Below, in pieces: positions 34,053-46,398 of a DNA stretch of 64,000 nt. The notes under the pieces were generated by a model. It saw only the letters and a list, made by a program, of their open reading frames with translations, was not told the origin of the DNA and made no database searches. A program made the translations under genes and the position numbers. Every line of letters starts with the position of its first letter. Position 1 is the first letter of the stretch. Location: NCBI GenBank assembly GCA_963921425.1, contig OY992833.1:2172501-2236500 (forward strand), given 5' to 3'. Origin of the DNA: Dryas octopetala. Taxonomy: Eukaryota > Streptophyta > Magnoliopsida > Rosales > Rosaceae.

Positions 34053-35686
34053 ACATTTAAGACACTTGCCAAACAATATGCAACAGAAAAAAGAAATATT
34101 CATACACTTTCCAATTTAATAGATACAGGGGGAAGAATGTGGACTAAATTCATCCAAAACCAAACCGTAGAAGCCCATTTTTTTTCAAACCCTTCTGGTA
34201 TTTGGAACCCTCCATCATATCTATAAATTGACCCAAGACAGAGTTGGTTTGTTCACAAACAAAATTTAATTTAGTGTATTTGTGGGTTAAGCTTCGATTA
34301 AGAAGATAGAGCAGATGGTAATTGGGGGATTTAAGGTTGTGTTTTGGGATAGCTAGCTGCAAGTCAAGATGAAGATGAAGACGATGTTGATAAAAGACCT
34401 GAAGGTCCTTAATGAAGCAACAAATCGGATTAATGATTTACCAGAAATGTCTCATTTTATTGGTATGTTGTGAATCGATCTCTAACGAGTTACCATTATT
34501 TATTTCTCTTTTATTGTTTGGTCGCTTGATCTATTAGTTTCTCTAACATTTTGACATTAATTCTATAGTCAATTTAGTATATATTGATATGTTGTATGTT
34601 GTTGTCCTCGTACCAAAAAAAGTTCTGGAAGGAATGACGAGCTCCATTTTGGCTTTTAGAACGGCTGATAAAGTTGGTTATAGAAAAGTTGGTCCCCCTA
34701 ATTGAAGCTTCCTATGGCTTACTTATTAAATTTTCGTGTAGGGAAACTGTTGAGATTGTTATTTGTTGATCTGTTCTTCTCTATAGTGGAGAAATTTAAC
34801 CAAGACCCGATATACACAAAAGTAGAAAACAATTTTAAACAATCAACTCAGCCTATTTGCAAGTAATGAGAATTAAATTAAGATCAAGTAATATGTTCCA
34901 ATATAAACTGATGGGAAATATATCAAAAGTTCAAATAAATATGGCCAACTCTGACCCCTAATTGAAGTTTATTAAGGTTTTTTTAGGAAAATCATTTTAT
35001 ATATACATGCAGGAGATTATGAGTATGTGACATTGGCATTGTAGTTGTTTGGTTGTTAATTTGGTGGTGTTTATGTGTGTTGTCTTTGTTCATTTATTGG
35101 TTATTTTCTGTATGATTTGTTTAGGTGATGGTGACAATTGGTAGTATATAATCCCAAGGAACATACATTTGAGGATATTATTGAGGATGATGGTGAGAAT
35201 TGTTCCTTTGAAGCAGCTACTTATGTAGAGACTTTAGTTTCACCAGTAACCGGGAGCGGTGCAGACATGTGGAGATCTACAGAGCTCTGTTCAATGAGGT
35301 CAAAAATCATTTCTTTTGACTTGGCAGATGAGATGGTGTTATTAATTGCCCTTTTACCAAACTTCCAAAATCAACTACTTTGCAAACAAGAACAAGGATA
35401 GTACTTAAGCAATTAAATCTTATGTTTTGTTGAAGATCTTGATAGACATACAGTTTGTAATTTGATAGATATACAGTTTGTAATTTGATAGAGATAGATC
35501 AATGAAAATTACATAGTTTATAGTTAATTTGAAGATATATATACAATTGAATGATACATAGTATTGAAATTTGTGAACAAGATTCCCTCATTTTTACGCA
35601 TACTAAATTAAAATTTATCAATACTATCATATGTGCATCAGGTGTATTGATTTCAACAACTAGAAGCATTTGCATATTTTAAAAGT

Positions 35687-36184
35687 TGGATTTTTATCAT
35701 AAATAGTCCCTCAACTTCCACTAAAATATCAATTTGGTCCTTAAAGTGCATTTTCACTCAATGTCCTCTCTCATTTTTGTCACTGAACATCAATTTGATC
35801 CCTAGAAACATTTTGAAAATTCGCCAAAAATAGCTCGGGATATGAAAAAATTTCTCTAAAATTCCTACAGACTAGTCTTGACTACTGCTATTTTTATATG
35901 AGGTCAAATTATCAAATTGACGCTTATTATTAGTTTGGAAATTCGAAATTTTCTGGAAAATACTAAACGTCAATTTGATAATTTGACCTCATATAAAAAT
36001 AGTAGTAGTCAAGACGAGTACGTAGAAATTTTCGAGGAATTTTTTCGTATCTCGAATTATTTTTGGAGAATTTTCAATGTGTGTCTACAGACCAAATTGA
36101 TGTTCGGTGGCAAAGATGAGGGATGACATTGAGTGAAAATGCACTTTAGAGACCAAATTGATGTTTTATTTGTGATAAAAACCC
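35687..36184. mobile_element. Mutator-like MITE, copy 2
   Basis: Same family as 782-1313 (arms ATTTTTATCATAAATAGTCC / TATTTGTGATAAAAAC; shared AGCTCGGGATATGAAAAAAT). The direct repeat TTAAAAGT (8 of 9 bp matching) lies on both sides. Copies D-upstream (20,250) and I (44,325) lack it at the homologous site, which confirms insertion into copy G. Confidence 0.88.
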
Positions 36185-36794
36185 TTAAAAGTTTGTTCAT
36201 GCTGCATGCATCGATCGCATAGTTGATCCACGTGAGAGAAGATCAAAGGATCAACTTGTAGAGAATGCAACTGGTTTGTGGGGAGCCCTACACAAATTCA
36301 AACCATTTCACATAAATTTAACTTCCCTATGAAGACTAAACCAAAATAATTAATTAAAGTTTCCTATATCTGAAGACAAAGCAAGCCCTTCACATATTGG
36401 AAAACAAGTCTCCTTACTTTAATTTCTCTACGTACTCTTTGTTTTTGGTGACAAGAAGATAGAAAGTACAATACTTCGTCCATGCACGTACTCTGTTTAT
36501 GCACGTACTCCGGCTATCCATGCACGTACTTCATCCATATATACACTTTTAGTTTTTTTTTCACTAATTTTAATTAATTTTTAAAACTTGTTTCAACTTA
36601 AATCTTTATTCTTTTATTTTTTGAAATTTAATAAATATATATATATGACCACGCAATTTCAATACACGTTGTGAGAATATTAGTTATTATTGTTATGATA
36701 TGCATTTTATCCTTTGATAGTTTTACTTACTTTTGTAAAACTATCAGATTTTTAAATCTAGCTTGGAACCATAACTTTCATTGAAAAAAGTATG

Positions 36795-36795
<1 letters not shown>

Positions 36796-36828
<33 letters not shown>

Positions 36829-36830
36829 CA
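36796..36830 (+). repeat. (TA)n microsatellite
   Basis: About 16 TA units within copy H. Confidence 0.95.
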
Positions 36831-36985
36831 TTGTACAAGTTCTAGGAAGAGTAAATAAAATATTGACCAAGAACAAAAAAAAAAAAGAAACAGGAATATT
36901 TTTCCATATAATTTGTTTCCTTATTTTTCATTATTCATGGTATTTAAATACCAATTCACATTTAAGACTCTTATTTTTTTGTTCA

Positions 36986-37183
36986 GTAGTGCTACATATA
37001 CTACATTTTTATACCATAATTTCATACCACCTTATGTGGCAACTTACATGGCATTCATACATTGGATACTAAAAAATAAAAAGAAAAACCCAAAAAGAAA
37101 AAGAAAAACATTGTCCAATAAAGTAATAACACGTCAGATGGTATAAAAATGTGGTATAAGAATGTGGTAAGTATAGCATTATA
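36986..37183. mobile_element. MITE in copy H, same family as 41,084-41,282
   Basis: Starts about AGTGCTACATATACTACATT and ends GTGGTATAAGAATGTGGTAAGTATAGCATTAT, with ATTTTTATACCATAATTTCA inside. Absent from the homologous place in copies G and I. The duplication is blurred by T-rich flanks. Confidence 0.75.
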
Positions 37184-38468
37184 AAATGTTACATATATTG
37201 GAGGGAATGTGACTCTCAAGTCTCAACCTACATATATCATAATACTAATTCATTACCCTACCTACCCTCTTACCTACCCTCCTACCTACCCTCAATAGAC
37301 ATTTAAGACACTTGCCAAACAATAAGCAACAGAAAAATAAACATTCGTGCACTTTCTAATGTAACAAATTAATACAGGGGGAAGACAATGGACTGAATGC
37401 ATCCAAAACCAAACCGTAGAAGCCCATTCTTTTTCAAACCCTTATGGTATTTGGAACCCTCCATCCTATCTATAAATTGACCCAAGACAGAGCTGATTTG
37501 TGCACAAATGAAATCTAATTTAGTGTATTTGTGGGTTAAGCTTCGATTAAGGAGATAGAGCAGATGGTAATTGGGGGATTTAAGGTTGATTTTTGGGATA
37601 GCTAGCTGCAAGTAAAGATGAAGATGAAGATGCATGATGTTGATAAAAGACCTGAAGGTCCTTAATGAAGCAACGAATCAGATCAATGATTTACCATAAA
37701 AGTCCTATTTTATTAGTATGTTGTGAATCTCTAATGATTTACCTTTATTTATTTCTGTTTTATTGTTTGGTCGCTTCATCTACATATTAGTCTCTTTAAC
37801 ATTTTGACATTAATTCTATAGTCAATTTTAGTATATATTGATATGTTGTATGTTGTTGTCCTCGTACCAAAAACAGTCCTACTAATTAAAGTTTCGTTCA
37901 TAGGGAATTTGTTAAGATTGTTCTTTGTTGATCTGTTCTTCTCTATAGTGGAGAAATTTAACCAAGACCGGATATACAAAAAGTAGAAAACAATTTTAAA
38001 CAATCAAATCAACCTATTTGCAAGTAATAAGAATTAAATTAAGATCAATCAATATGTTCCAACATAAACGGATGGGATATATATCAAAAGGTCAAATAAA
38101 TATGGCTAACTCTGACCCCTAATTGAAGTTTATTAAGGTTTTTTTTTTTGGAAAATCATTTTATATATACATGCAGGAGATCGATTATGAGTATTTTATT
38201 AACTGTTGCGAGTATATTATAATGGCTTCCCAATCATCTATATCTAATCTAGCTATATTTGTAATTAGCTGGAGATGTTGTATGATACAAATTACAAATA
38301 ATATTATAATGGCTTCTCAGCTACAGCCCTGCATTTGAATATTTTAAAGGTAATCCTTTTATCTTGGTTTTTTATTATTTAGGCAAAAATATAATTATTG
38401 GTCTTTCAAGCCTGCATGCAATCACAACAGTTATGGAGGGCAAACCATACATCTTGTTAATTTCTTTG

Positions 38469-38472
<4 letters not shown>

Positions 38473-38514
<42 letters not shown>
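38473..38514 (+). repeat. (TA)n microsatellite
   Basis: About 20 TA units at the break of the 38,200-46,010 duplication. Confidence 0.95.
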
Positions 38515-38516
<2 letters not shown>

Positions 38517-40169
38517 GCTAACTCGGCTTCAGGGAATATATGGGCTAGAGCGACGATATGACTATCTCGAGGTCCTTTGTGGTTGCACAAGCAAGAGACT
38601 AGGGGACAGTGCAGGAAGGTTAAGAATTTATTCATGCTAGACAATAATTGATACACAGTGAATGCATGATGTAAATGAAAAAAAAGGTACTCCTTATAAT
38701 CACTCTATTAATGCAATTTAATTCTATATTTCTTGCACATATGGTTCTTGGTTGTGTTAACGTTGTAATTTATGCTAACTAACTTTCTTTAATTTTTTTT
38801 TCTTATTGATTTTCTTCCTTTTGAATTGTTGCTACAGCGTGTTAGTTTATTCCACACTTAATTTTTCTATTATTGCACCATATACATGTATCCTAATGGG
38901 TTTTCAATGATTTTGATACAAACTAAACTAGAAAATCTTTTCTAATAGTTTTCATGGGATTAATTGGTTTTTTTTTTTTCTTTTCGCAGGTCCAAACTCC
39001 AAAGAGTTCAACAAGGAGATCATCAGACAAAAGAAGACCATCAGGCACAAGGAGATCAACAAAGAGATCATTTGCAGGGAGGGAAGCATTTAATATATAT
39101 ATTTTCAGGGATGAAGAGCTGACTCGGATTTGGGAAATAGATGGGCTAGACCAACAAGATTGACTATATTTATGAAATCCTTTGTGGTTGCACAAGCAAG
39201 AGACTAGGGGATGAAGCTACATGAACAATTTTTCAAAGACCAAATTAGAATCATTCATGATAAAGGGATGCAAAGGAAGAAAATTTTGAAAGGCCGCATG
39301 ATGGGGATCAAATTTCGAACATAGCCACCAACTCAAAAAGAACTTGACACGAGAGTAAAGGATAAGGCACTTTTGCCTGTTGCTAAAAAAGCTATTGTAA
39401 TTTTCTATTAATCATCAAAAACTCACATAACATTTACAAGACATGGCTTAAATAGCCTAAGGTTTCTTGCATCCAAAGGAAAACAATAAAGAAAATATAA
39501 TATGAAATATTACATTAAATACTAATTAGGTAAGAAATCACAATCAATGGAAAATATATGCGCCGATTATTTTGAAATAATATATCTTTGAGATAACTTG
39601 TGGCTTGGGTAATCTTGATTAGCCCCTACTCCTGCATCAATGAGGTGAAGTGTAGTCATATGTCAATCCTTCAAATTAATGAAGAGGAACACAAATACAA
39701 GTAACTCGGTATATGTGTTAAAAGAATATGGTTGACTAGAGAAAGTTAGGACTCATATGCTGCAATATTGGAAAGCCATGTGGTGCTTCTAATTTATTTG
39801 ATTTATACTTGTTAATTTCATACTCCTTATGGCCATAGGTTGGAGGAAATTGACAATTTCATAGTTCCAAGATGAAGAGATGGAAGATTCTGTGGCAGAG
39901 AGGGATATGCTGATAAAAGCCCATTTGGACAATAAAGCTGCCATTTGATGTGGAGACATTGGGAAGAAAAGACATGGAAAAGAGCTAGCCATGACCAGCT
40001 CTTTTTCTCCTTCTTCTTCTACAACTAATGATCATGCTGATTGGGTAAGGTACCACAGTCCAGACATGCAAAATAAAAGTTCATTTCCCATTTTTCATTT
40101 TTCATTTTGGGTAATTAATTATATATATATATTTGATGAATGATCATATATATATATATAGCTACGTTA
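38515..40169. other. No established gene; duplicated exon-like segment
   Basis: After an acceptor-like TTTTTTTTTCTTTTCGCAG (to 38,989) an open frame to 39,163 has Arg/Ser repeats (STRRSSDKRRPSGTRRSTKR). About 39,119-39,215 (GAGCTGACTCGGATTTGGGA, TCCTTTGTGGTTGCACAAGC) is similar to 38,515-38,605, so part of it is duplicated 600 bp apart. I do not recognise the product. The remainder is AT-rich with nothing seen. Confidence 0.4.
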
Positions 40170-40990
40170 ATCTGTTTTTGTTTAGTAATGAAATTCACTC
40201 ATACCATTCAATTTTTATTTCTTTACAAAAAAGTTTGAAAGTGTAGTCCGCCTCTAAATGGCTATGCAACTGAAAATTCTTGTCCTTATTGATCCCATAA
40301 AATTATTAGTCTCATATATTATTACTTAGATCTAAATTAACTGTTATACATGACTATCCAGACTAATAATCCAGTGTTGTGCTTCTAAATTTTTATATTG
40401 AAGTAGAGTTTTTGTGACAAAAGAAATGTATTGACTTGAATTGCATTTTCACAGAGATGGGTGACATTAGGTTTACCAATTAACTTTAGAATCGCAGAAA
40501 CTACAATTTGAAAGGAGAACCATGTGGGATTCTTCTTCATCTTAATTGTTCATTGTTCCCTCTTCTTGCTTCATTGAAAGTTCAATTCCGATCCTTTAGT
40601 GCTTGCATTCGTGCGTGAGGCGTTTTGCCACGCGTTGCTCTAATGAATCGGATCATCTATATATTTATCAGGCATGCGTCCAACCTTTGTCTCCATCTGG
40701 CTTCTTCTTAAAGAGATTCCACATATTGGTGCGACATGTGTTTCGTGAGCAGAACTGTGTGGCTGATGGGCTTGCTGCTCTTGGCCATGATTTGGATCTT
40801 GGATGCCATCTCTTTGTGACCCCCTCTCCCTCCATTGCTAGTCTGGTGTTGGCTGATGGTCGATTTGGGTCTTGGGAGACCCCGTTTAGTTAAGGGCTAG
40901 TTGTGTTTTTTTTTTTGGTTTTGGCCTGCCCTTTTACGGAAGAAAAAAAAAAAAAAAGATTCCACATATGAAATAATCAACTGCGCACTT
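40170..40990 (+). pseudogene. F-box locus 3' tail fragment with LINE insertion
   Basis: 40,400-40,720 and 40,957-41,020 match 58,975-59,300 (CATTTTCACAGAGATGGG, GGATTCTTCTTCATCTTAAT, CCAACCTTTGTCTCC, GGCTTCTT) and the minus-strand tails of copies B and C. It is interrupted by a short LINE end at 40,727-40,956. Confidence 0.6.
40727..40956 (+). mobile_element. 5'-truncated LINE insertion with poly(A) and 13-bp TSD
   Basis: Encodes only the RNase H C-terminus (VRHVFREQNCVADGLAALGH, DLDLGCHLFVTPSPS, VLADGRFGSW) and ends in about 15 A. The 13-bp repeat AGATTCCACATAT lies immediately before (40714-40726) and after the tail (40957-40969), marking a target-primed insertion. Frame open to TAA at 40,891, so it may be fairly recent. 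Confidence 0.92.
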
Positions 40991-41029
40991 TGGGAACATA
41001 ACAAAATGCTTAATTAACGGGAGATTCTG

Positions 41030-44000
41030 AGAGTTGAAAACCTTTTAAAAGGTATTTTAAGAAAGAATGGTATTATTCCCACCATAGTGCTAGACATCCC
41101 ACATTTTTATACCATAATTTCATACCACCTTATGTGACAACTTACATGGCATTCATGCATTGGACACTAAAAAATAAAAACAAAAATCCAAAAAGAAAAA
41201 GAAAAATTTTGTCCAATAAAATAATGACACGTAAGATGGTATAAAAATATGATATAAGAATGTAGTAAATATAGCATTATTCTATTCTCACCCCTCATTC
41301 ATATTTTCTCACCTTACAAAAATATTAACATAAGTACTTATTCCACTTCCGTTTTATTCCTACATTACCCCCATCTCTTTCTCATCCTCTTCATCATTCC
41401 CTTCTCCCACACCCTAATACTAAGCTTGAAAACGGAAAGCAAAAGAAAGCAACCATGGCTGGCAGCAGCGCTACACGTACGGTTACACCTCTACAGTTAG
41501 CCCAACATTGCACTTGCTGATTTATTGAATGGAACATCGATCTTCATGACTTCCTATTTTAGAAATTTTGATTGGTCATAGCTTCAACTTAATTCCTACA
41601 TTAGAAATATGATTTTTCTTGAATCTTATTCTCTCAGGGATTCTATTGATGTACTACACATGAGTTGCCATCGAAGAGAGACTGTCATGGTTGTAGCTAG
41701 CCATGGCAACCTTGAGTTTATTTTTTTTTTTTTATTCCTTCAATTTAAATGTGTCTTTTTGTAATTTCATAAAAACCAAAATCATAAATAAATTTTCTGA
41801 AAGAAGAGGTAGGAAAATAGAATTGATTCGTGAAAACAACAATATATATCCGTATTTGTAAAATGGGTGCATGGTGAATAAGAAATCAATGGCGCGTATT
41901 CAAAACCGTTTCTAATAGGTACTCCGTCCATGCACGTATGCTCTGTCCATGCACGTAGTTCCTCCATATATATATATATATATGCACTTTTAGTTTTCTT
42001 TTCACTTTCTTTAAATTTTTTAAACTTGTTACAACTTAAATCTTTATTAATTTATTTTTTAAAATTTAATATATGACCACACGAGCAATTTCAATAGTAT
42101 ACGTTGCGAGAATATTAGTTATTATTGTTCTGATATGCATTTTATATATCCTTTGAAAGTTTTACTTACTTTTGTAAAACTATCAAATTTTTAGGAACCA
42201 TAACTTTCATTGAAAAATTTATGTTATATATATAACTTACATTTTACAAGTTCTAGGAAGAGTAAATAAAATATTGACCAAGAACCAAAAAAAAAAACAG
42301 GAATATTTTTCAATATAATTTGTTTCCTTATTTTTTATTATTCATGGTATTAATTAAATAGCAATTCACATTTAATTAAGACTTTTTTTTTTTTTCATTG
42401 CATTGGAGAGAATGTGACTCTCAAGTCTCAACCTATATATCATAACATTAATTTATTACCCTACCTACCCTCCTACCTACCTCCTACCTATTTAAGATAC
42501 TTGCCAAACAATATGCAACAGAAAAAGAAATATTCGTACACTTTCCAATTTAACAAATACAGGGGGGAAGAATGTGGACTGAATTCATCCAAAATCAAAC
42601 CGTAGAAGCCCATTGTTTTTCAAACCCTTCTGGTATTTGTAACCCTCCATCCTATCTATAAATTGACCCAAGACAGAGCAGGTTTGTGCACAAATGAAAT
42701 CTAACTTAGTGTATTTGTGGGTTAAGCTTCGATTAAGGAGATAGAGCAGATGATAATTGGGGGATTTAAGGTTGTGTTTTGGGATAGCTAGCTACAAGTC
42801 AAGATGAAGATGAAGACAATGTTGATAAAAGACATGAAGGTCCTTAATCATGAAGCAACGAATCGGATCAATGATTTACCAGAAAAGTCTCATTTTATTG
42901 GTATGTTGTGAATCCCTAACGATTTACCATTATTTATTTCTCTTTTATTGTTTGGTCGCTTGATCTATTAGTCTCTCTAATATTTTGACATTAATTCTAT
43001 AGTCAATTTTAGTATATATTGATCTGTTGTATGTTGTTGTCCTCGTACCAAAAAAAGTCTTGGATGGAAAGACAAGCTCCATATTCGCTTTAAGAACGGC
43101 TGATAAAGTTGGTTATAGAAAAGTTTGTCCCCCTAATTGCATGAAGCTTCCAGCTATGGCCTACTAATTTAAGTTTCGTGTAGGGCCACTGTTAAGATTG
43201 TTCTTTGTTGATCTGCTCTTCCCTATATAGTGGAGAAATTTAACCAATACCCGATATACACAAAAGTAGAAAACAATTTTAAACAATCAAATCAGCCTAT
43301 TTGCAAGTAATGAGAATTAAATTAAGATCAATCAATATGTTCCAACATAAACTGATGGGAAATATATCAAAAGTTCAAATAAATATGGCCAACTTTGACC
43401 CCTAATAGAAGTTTATTAAGGTTTTTTTTTTGGAAAATCATTTTATATATACATGCAGGAGATTATGAGTATGTGAGATTGGGCATTGTAGTTGTTTAGT
43501 TGTTAGTTTGGTGGTGTTTATGTGTGTTGTCTTTGCTCATTTCTTGGTTATTTTCCGTATGATTTGTTTAGGTGGAGTCATATCGTATGATTTTTGTTAT
43601 GATTCCTCTACTGAAGACGACAATGAAGTTAGCGCAGGGGTGCTTGTTTAATGGAGCTCGATCTACACATTGTAGATCGAGCTTCACGCAATGAGCTCGA
43701 AAATATTTTCTTTTGACTTAGCAGAGGAGAAATTCAAAGAGGTGATGCCATTGCCCTCTTGTGCTAACAGAGATTGTATCTTCGCCGAAATTGGGACTTC
43801 AAGAAATCGTATGTTCGTTTATACTGACCCCATTGACGACACCCCATTTACCATATGGGTAATGGAGGAATATGGAGTCCAAGAATCTTGGACTAGAGTC
43901 CTACAAATTTCTTTAGATATTCTAGCTCAAGAGCTTAATGATGAAGATCGAGGATGAAATTTCGTTGAAGCCTCTATACATTTTAGAGAATGGAGAAGTC

Positions 44001-44560
44001 TTGATGGATTATGATGGAACGGACTTGGTACTATATAATCCCAAGGAACATACATTTGAGGATATTATTGAGGATGATGGTGAGAATTGTTGCTTTGAAG
44101 CAGCTGCTAGCGCTTATGTAGAGACTTTAGTTTGTAATTTGATAGAGATAGATCAATGAAAATTACCAGTTTGTAGTTTGAAGATATATAGTTGAATGAT
44201 ACGTACATAGTATTGAAATTTCTGAACAAGATTACCTCATTTTTGCGCATATTAATTTGAAATTTATCATGAATACTATCATATGTGCATGAGGTTTATT
44301 GCTTTCAACAACCATAAGCATTTGAATATTTTCAAAGTTTCTTCATCCTGCATGCATCGCTCGCAGATCAAGTTGATCCTGGTGAGAGAGGATCAACTTG
44401 TAGAGAATGTTGGTTTTTGGGGAGCCCTTCACAAATTCAAACCATTTCTCATAAATTTAACAGCCGTATGAAGACTAAACCAAATAAACATTCCTATGAA
44501 GACAAAGCAAGCCCTTCACATATTGGAAACCATTCTCCTTGCTTTAATTTCTTTACTGAT
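41030..44560 (+). pseudogene. F-box locus copy I: 5' module and FBA fragment
   Basis: Collinear with copy G. 5' exon module about 42,720-42,890 (ends INDLPE). FBA part 43,570-44,159: GVISYDFCYDSSTEDDNE ends at a stop; then a frame from 43,691 gives FSFDLAEEKFKEVMPLPS and FTIWVMEEYGVQESWT and stops at 43,957; the end (ISLKPLYILENGEVLMDYDG, LVLYNPKEHTFEDIIEDD) continues in a different frame to 44,159. These are successive parts of the F-box-associated interaction domain that binds SCF substrates in CPR1/CPR30-like proteins. With no F-box, an internal deletion, a frame change at about 43,940 and an altered end (LVCNLIEIDQ instead of LVSP), it is a pseudogene. Confidence 0.85.
41084..41282. mobile_element. 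Mutator-like MITE in copy I, 199 bp
   Basis: Arms ATAGTGCTAGACATCCCACA / TACTACATTCTTATATCAT (inverse). A 10-bp direct repeat TATTCYCACC flanks it (41074-41083, 41283-41292), and copy G at 32,820-32,850 has the uninterrupted site TATTATTCTCACCCCTCATT, which proves insertion after the G/I duplication. Confidence 0.92.
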
Positions 44561-44750
44561 CTTTGTTTTTGGTGACAAGAAGATAGAAATTAGAAAGTAC
44601 AATAGTTATGAACGAAAAAACATGTACGTTAGAAATTTATACATGTATGAACTTATACAACCTGTGGATACCCAAGGTCATTGGTTCATAACGTTTGTTA
44701 ATTACCTAATTAAATACGGGAAAAGTAAAGATTTGGTATACATTCATTAA
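44496..44750 (+). other. 84-codon ORF in the 3' flank of copy I
   Basis: ATG frame with a hydrophobic segment (LETILLALISLLIFVFGD) followed by a Lys/Tyr-rich part. The first third recurs at 36,370-36,470 in the flank of copy G but is not open there. Not recognised; probably chance. Confidence 0.15.
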
Positions 44751-45169
44751 TAGCTAGCACTCTTTCATTTCTAACAAACCCACTCCATTTTCATTTTCCA
44801 ACAAACCCAAACATTCATTTTCCCCAACGCCTTGAAATTTAAAATATGCATGTGTACTTATCCGAGAGTACTAATTCCATCCCGTCACCGGCCTATTCTT
44901 GATTTTATGATATGTTAGCATAATAGCATTCCAGACTATCTTGTATCATTTGAACATGAACATAACCTGTAATGAATTTAATACTCAGACGTTTTATTAA
45001 TCCCATCAAAATTGACTGTCTCATCTCATTTAGCTCTAAACTTTTTTTTTTTTGTTGTTTATATTGCTAGTAGGTAAGGGTATTATATTCTTGGGAATCC
45101 TTAATTAGAGTCGATGCCGTTGTGGCGATGCCAGATTGGGACACCACAATACCATTGTTTAAGGTTCTG
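44751..45169. other. No recognised gene
   Basis: AT-rich spacer. Confidence 0.5.
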
Positions 45170-45191
45170 CCATACCTCCCTTGAGTTTTTA

Positions 45192-45666
45192 TTTTTATTT
45201 TTTTTGAATTGGTTGAAAGGATTAATGATTAGTTTATTAATCAACAATTAAGATTACATGAATCCTTAAGAGCGCGCATCTTGAATAAAGGCAGGAGGCT
45301 CCCCAAGCCAGAGGTATCTATCTGGTACTGAGACTGTTAAACGAGCTAGTCTATGGGCCACACGGCCCACACCATTGGCATGAAGCGGAATATGGGTCAC
45401 GGTAGTAATCTCAAGTGACCACAACAAGAAACAAATCATCAAAAACACGTCCCAAGGGGGAAAAATCTTGATGCCCACCCCGCGCCACCGAATCACTCTC
45501 CACCATCAATGGATATAAAGAAAGCTAAAGATTTTGGACCATGCGCATGCAACCCCTGAAAAAGAGCCAAAGCTTCAACATGATCAGTAAAAACACCAAA
45601 TTAAAGACACTCCCATAGCTAACCCAGCCACAAAAGTTCCTTCACTATTCCAAATATTGACAGCCC
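45192..45666 (-). mobile_element. 5'-truncated LINE/RNase H retro-insertion with 22-bp TSD
   Basis: On the minus strand it encodes pieces of the RVT_3 RNase H domain (NSEGTFVAGLAMGVS near the 5' end; PLHANGVGRVAHRLARL, VPDRYLWLGEPPAFIQDARS at the C-terminus, stop near 45,269). A T-rich run at its plus-strand left edge is the poly(A) tail. A perfect 22-bp direct repeat beginning CCATACCTCCC flanks the unit (45170-45191, 45667-45688). The frame is broken in the middle. Confidence 0.9.
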
Positions 45667-45699
45667 CCATACCTCCCTTGAGTTTTTACTACCCACAGC

Positions 45700-46000
45700 A
45701 TATGACAATGCATCAACAGACAGTGTAGCTGTGATTAAGGACATAAGGGTTCGATCTTGTTTCTTCTAGTCCTTATAGGCTGGTGAGATTTCAGGGGTGA
45801 TTCCTCCTTCCTTAATGAATTGAGGAGGACAAGGATATGTACCATCAATGAAGCCATAATGGTCATGACCTTCAAGCATATATGGACTCAAGTTGAAAAT
45901 GCCAATTAAGTGACATAATTGGTGTCTTCTAATCTAACTGAGACCAAATTACAGATATTGAACAGAAAAGAAAATGAAGAAGCCATGTTGTATGATGCAA
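45700..46000. other. No recognised gene
   Basis: Short spacer; nothing recognised. Confidence 0.4.
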
Positions 46001-46004
46001 GAAA

Positions 46005-46330
46005 GACTCATCGTGAGTATATTATAATGGTTTCCCAATCATCTATATCTAATCTAGCTATATTTGTAATTAACTGGAGATGTTGTATGATACAAATTAC
46101 AAATAATATTATAATGGCTTCTCAGCTACAGCCCTGCATTTGAATATTTTAAAGGTAAACCTTTTATCTTGTTTTTTTGGTATTTAGGCAAAAATATAAT
46201 TATTGGTCTTTCAAGCCTGCATGCAATCACAACAGTTATGGAGGGCAAACCATATATCTTGTAAATTTCTTTGAGTACTAACTACTATATATACATATAC
46301 TTTTTAATTATACAGAAAATTATAAGTAAA
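46005..46330 (+). repeat. Segmental duplicate of 38,200-38,480
   Basis: GAGTATATTATAATGG, CCCAATCATCTATATCTAAT and GAAGATGTTGTATGATAC-type stretches match almost base for base. A shorter related piece lies at 47,690-47,930. Confidence 0.9.
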
Positions 46331-46398
46331 TTAAAATTTATTAATACTATCATATGTGCATTGGGTGTATTGCTTGCAAGTTGCAACTAGAGAAATTT

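Larger units (their letters stand above)
32755..36400 (+). pseudogene. F-box locus copy G: 5' module plus rearranged FBA fragment
   Basis: Collinear with copy I (41,030-44,560). The 5' exon module lies at about 34,300-34,460 and ends INDLPE. The FBA part (35,130-35,400) carries VVYNPKEHTFEDIIEDDGE and YVETLVSP, the end of an F-box-associated domain, followed by KIISFDLADE, which normally precedes it; the order is therefore rearranged. No F-box is found. Between exon and FBA the copy matches I closely (CCTATTTGCAAGTAATGAGA, CCAACTCTGACCCCTAAT). The 3' flank is split by the MITE at 35,687-36,184. Confidence 0.8.
36470..38480 (+). pseudogene. F-box locus copy H: 5' module only
   Basis: Minisatellite, CCTACC array and 5' exon (about 37,530-37,710) as in G and I, then a shared intron-like stretch to about 38,175, where similarity to G and I stops. 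Beyond lies a segment (38,200-38,480; MASQSSISNLAIF...) that recurs at 46,010-46,300. No F-box or FBA. Confidence 0.75.

Noticed and set aside
38923-39195. Opposed ORFs of 69 and 90 codons as a gene pair
   Set aside because: They overlap on opposite strands in an Arg/Ser simple-repeat region that is partly duplicated; no family recognised.
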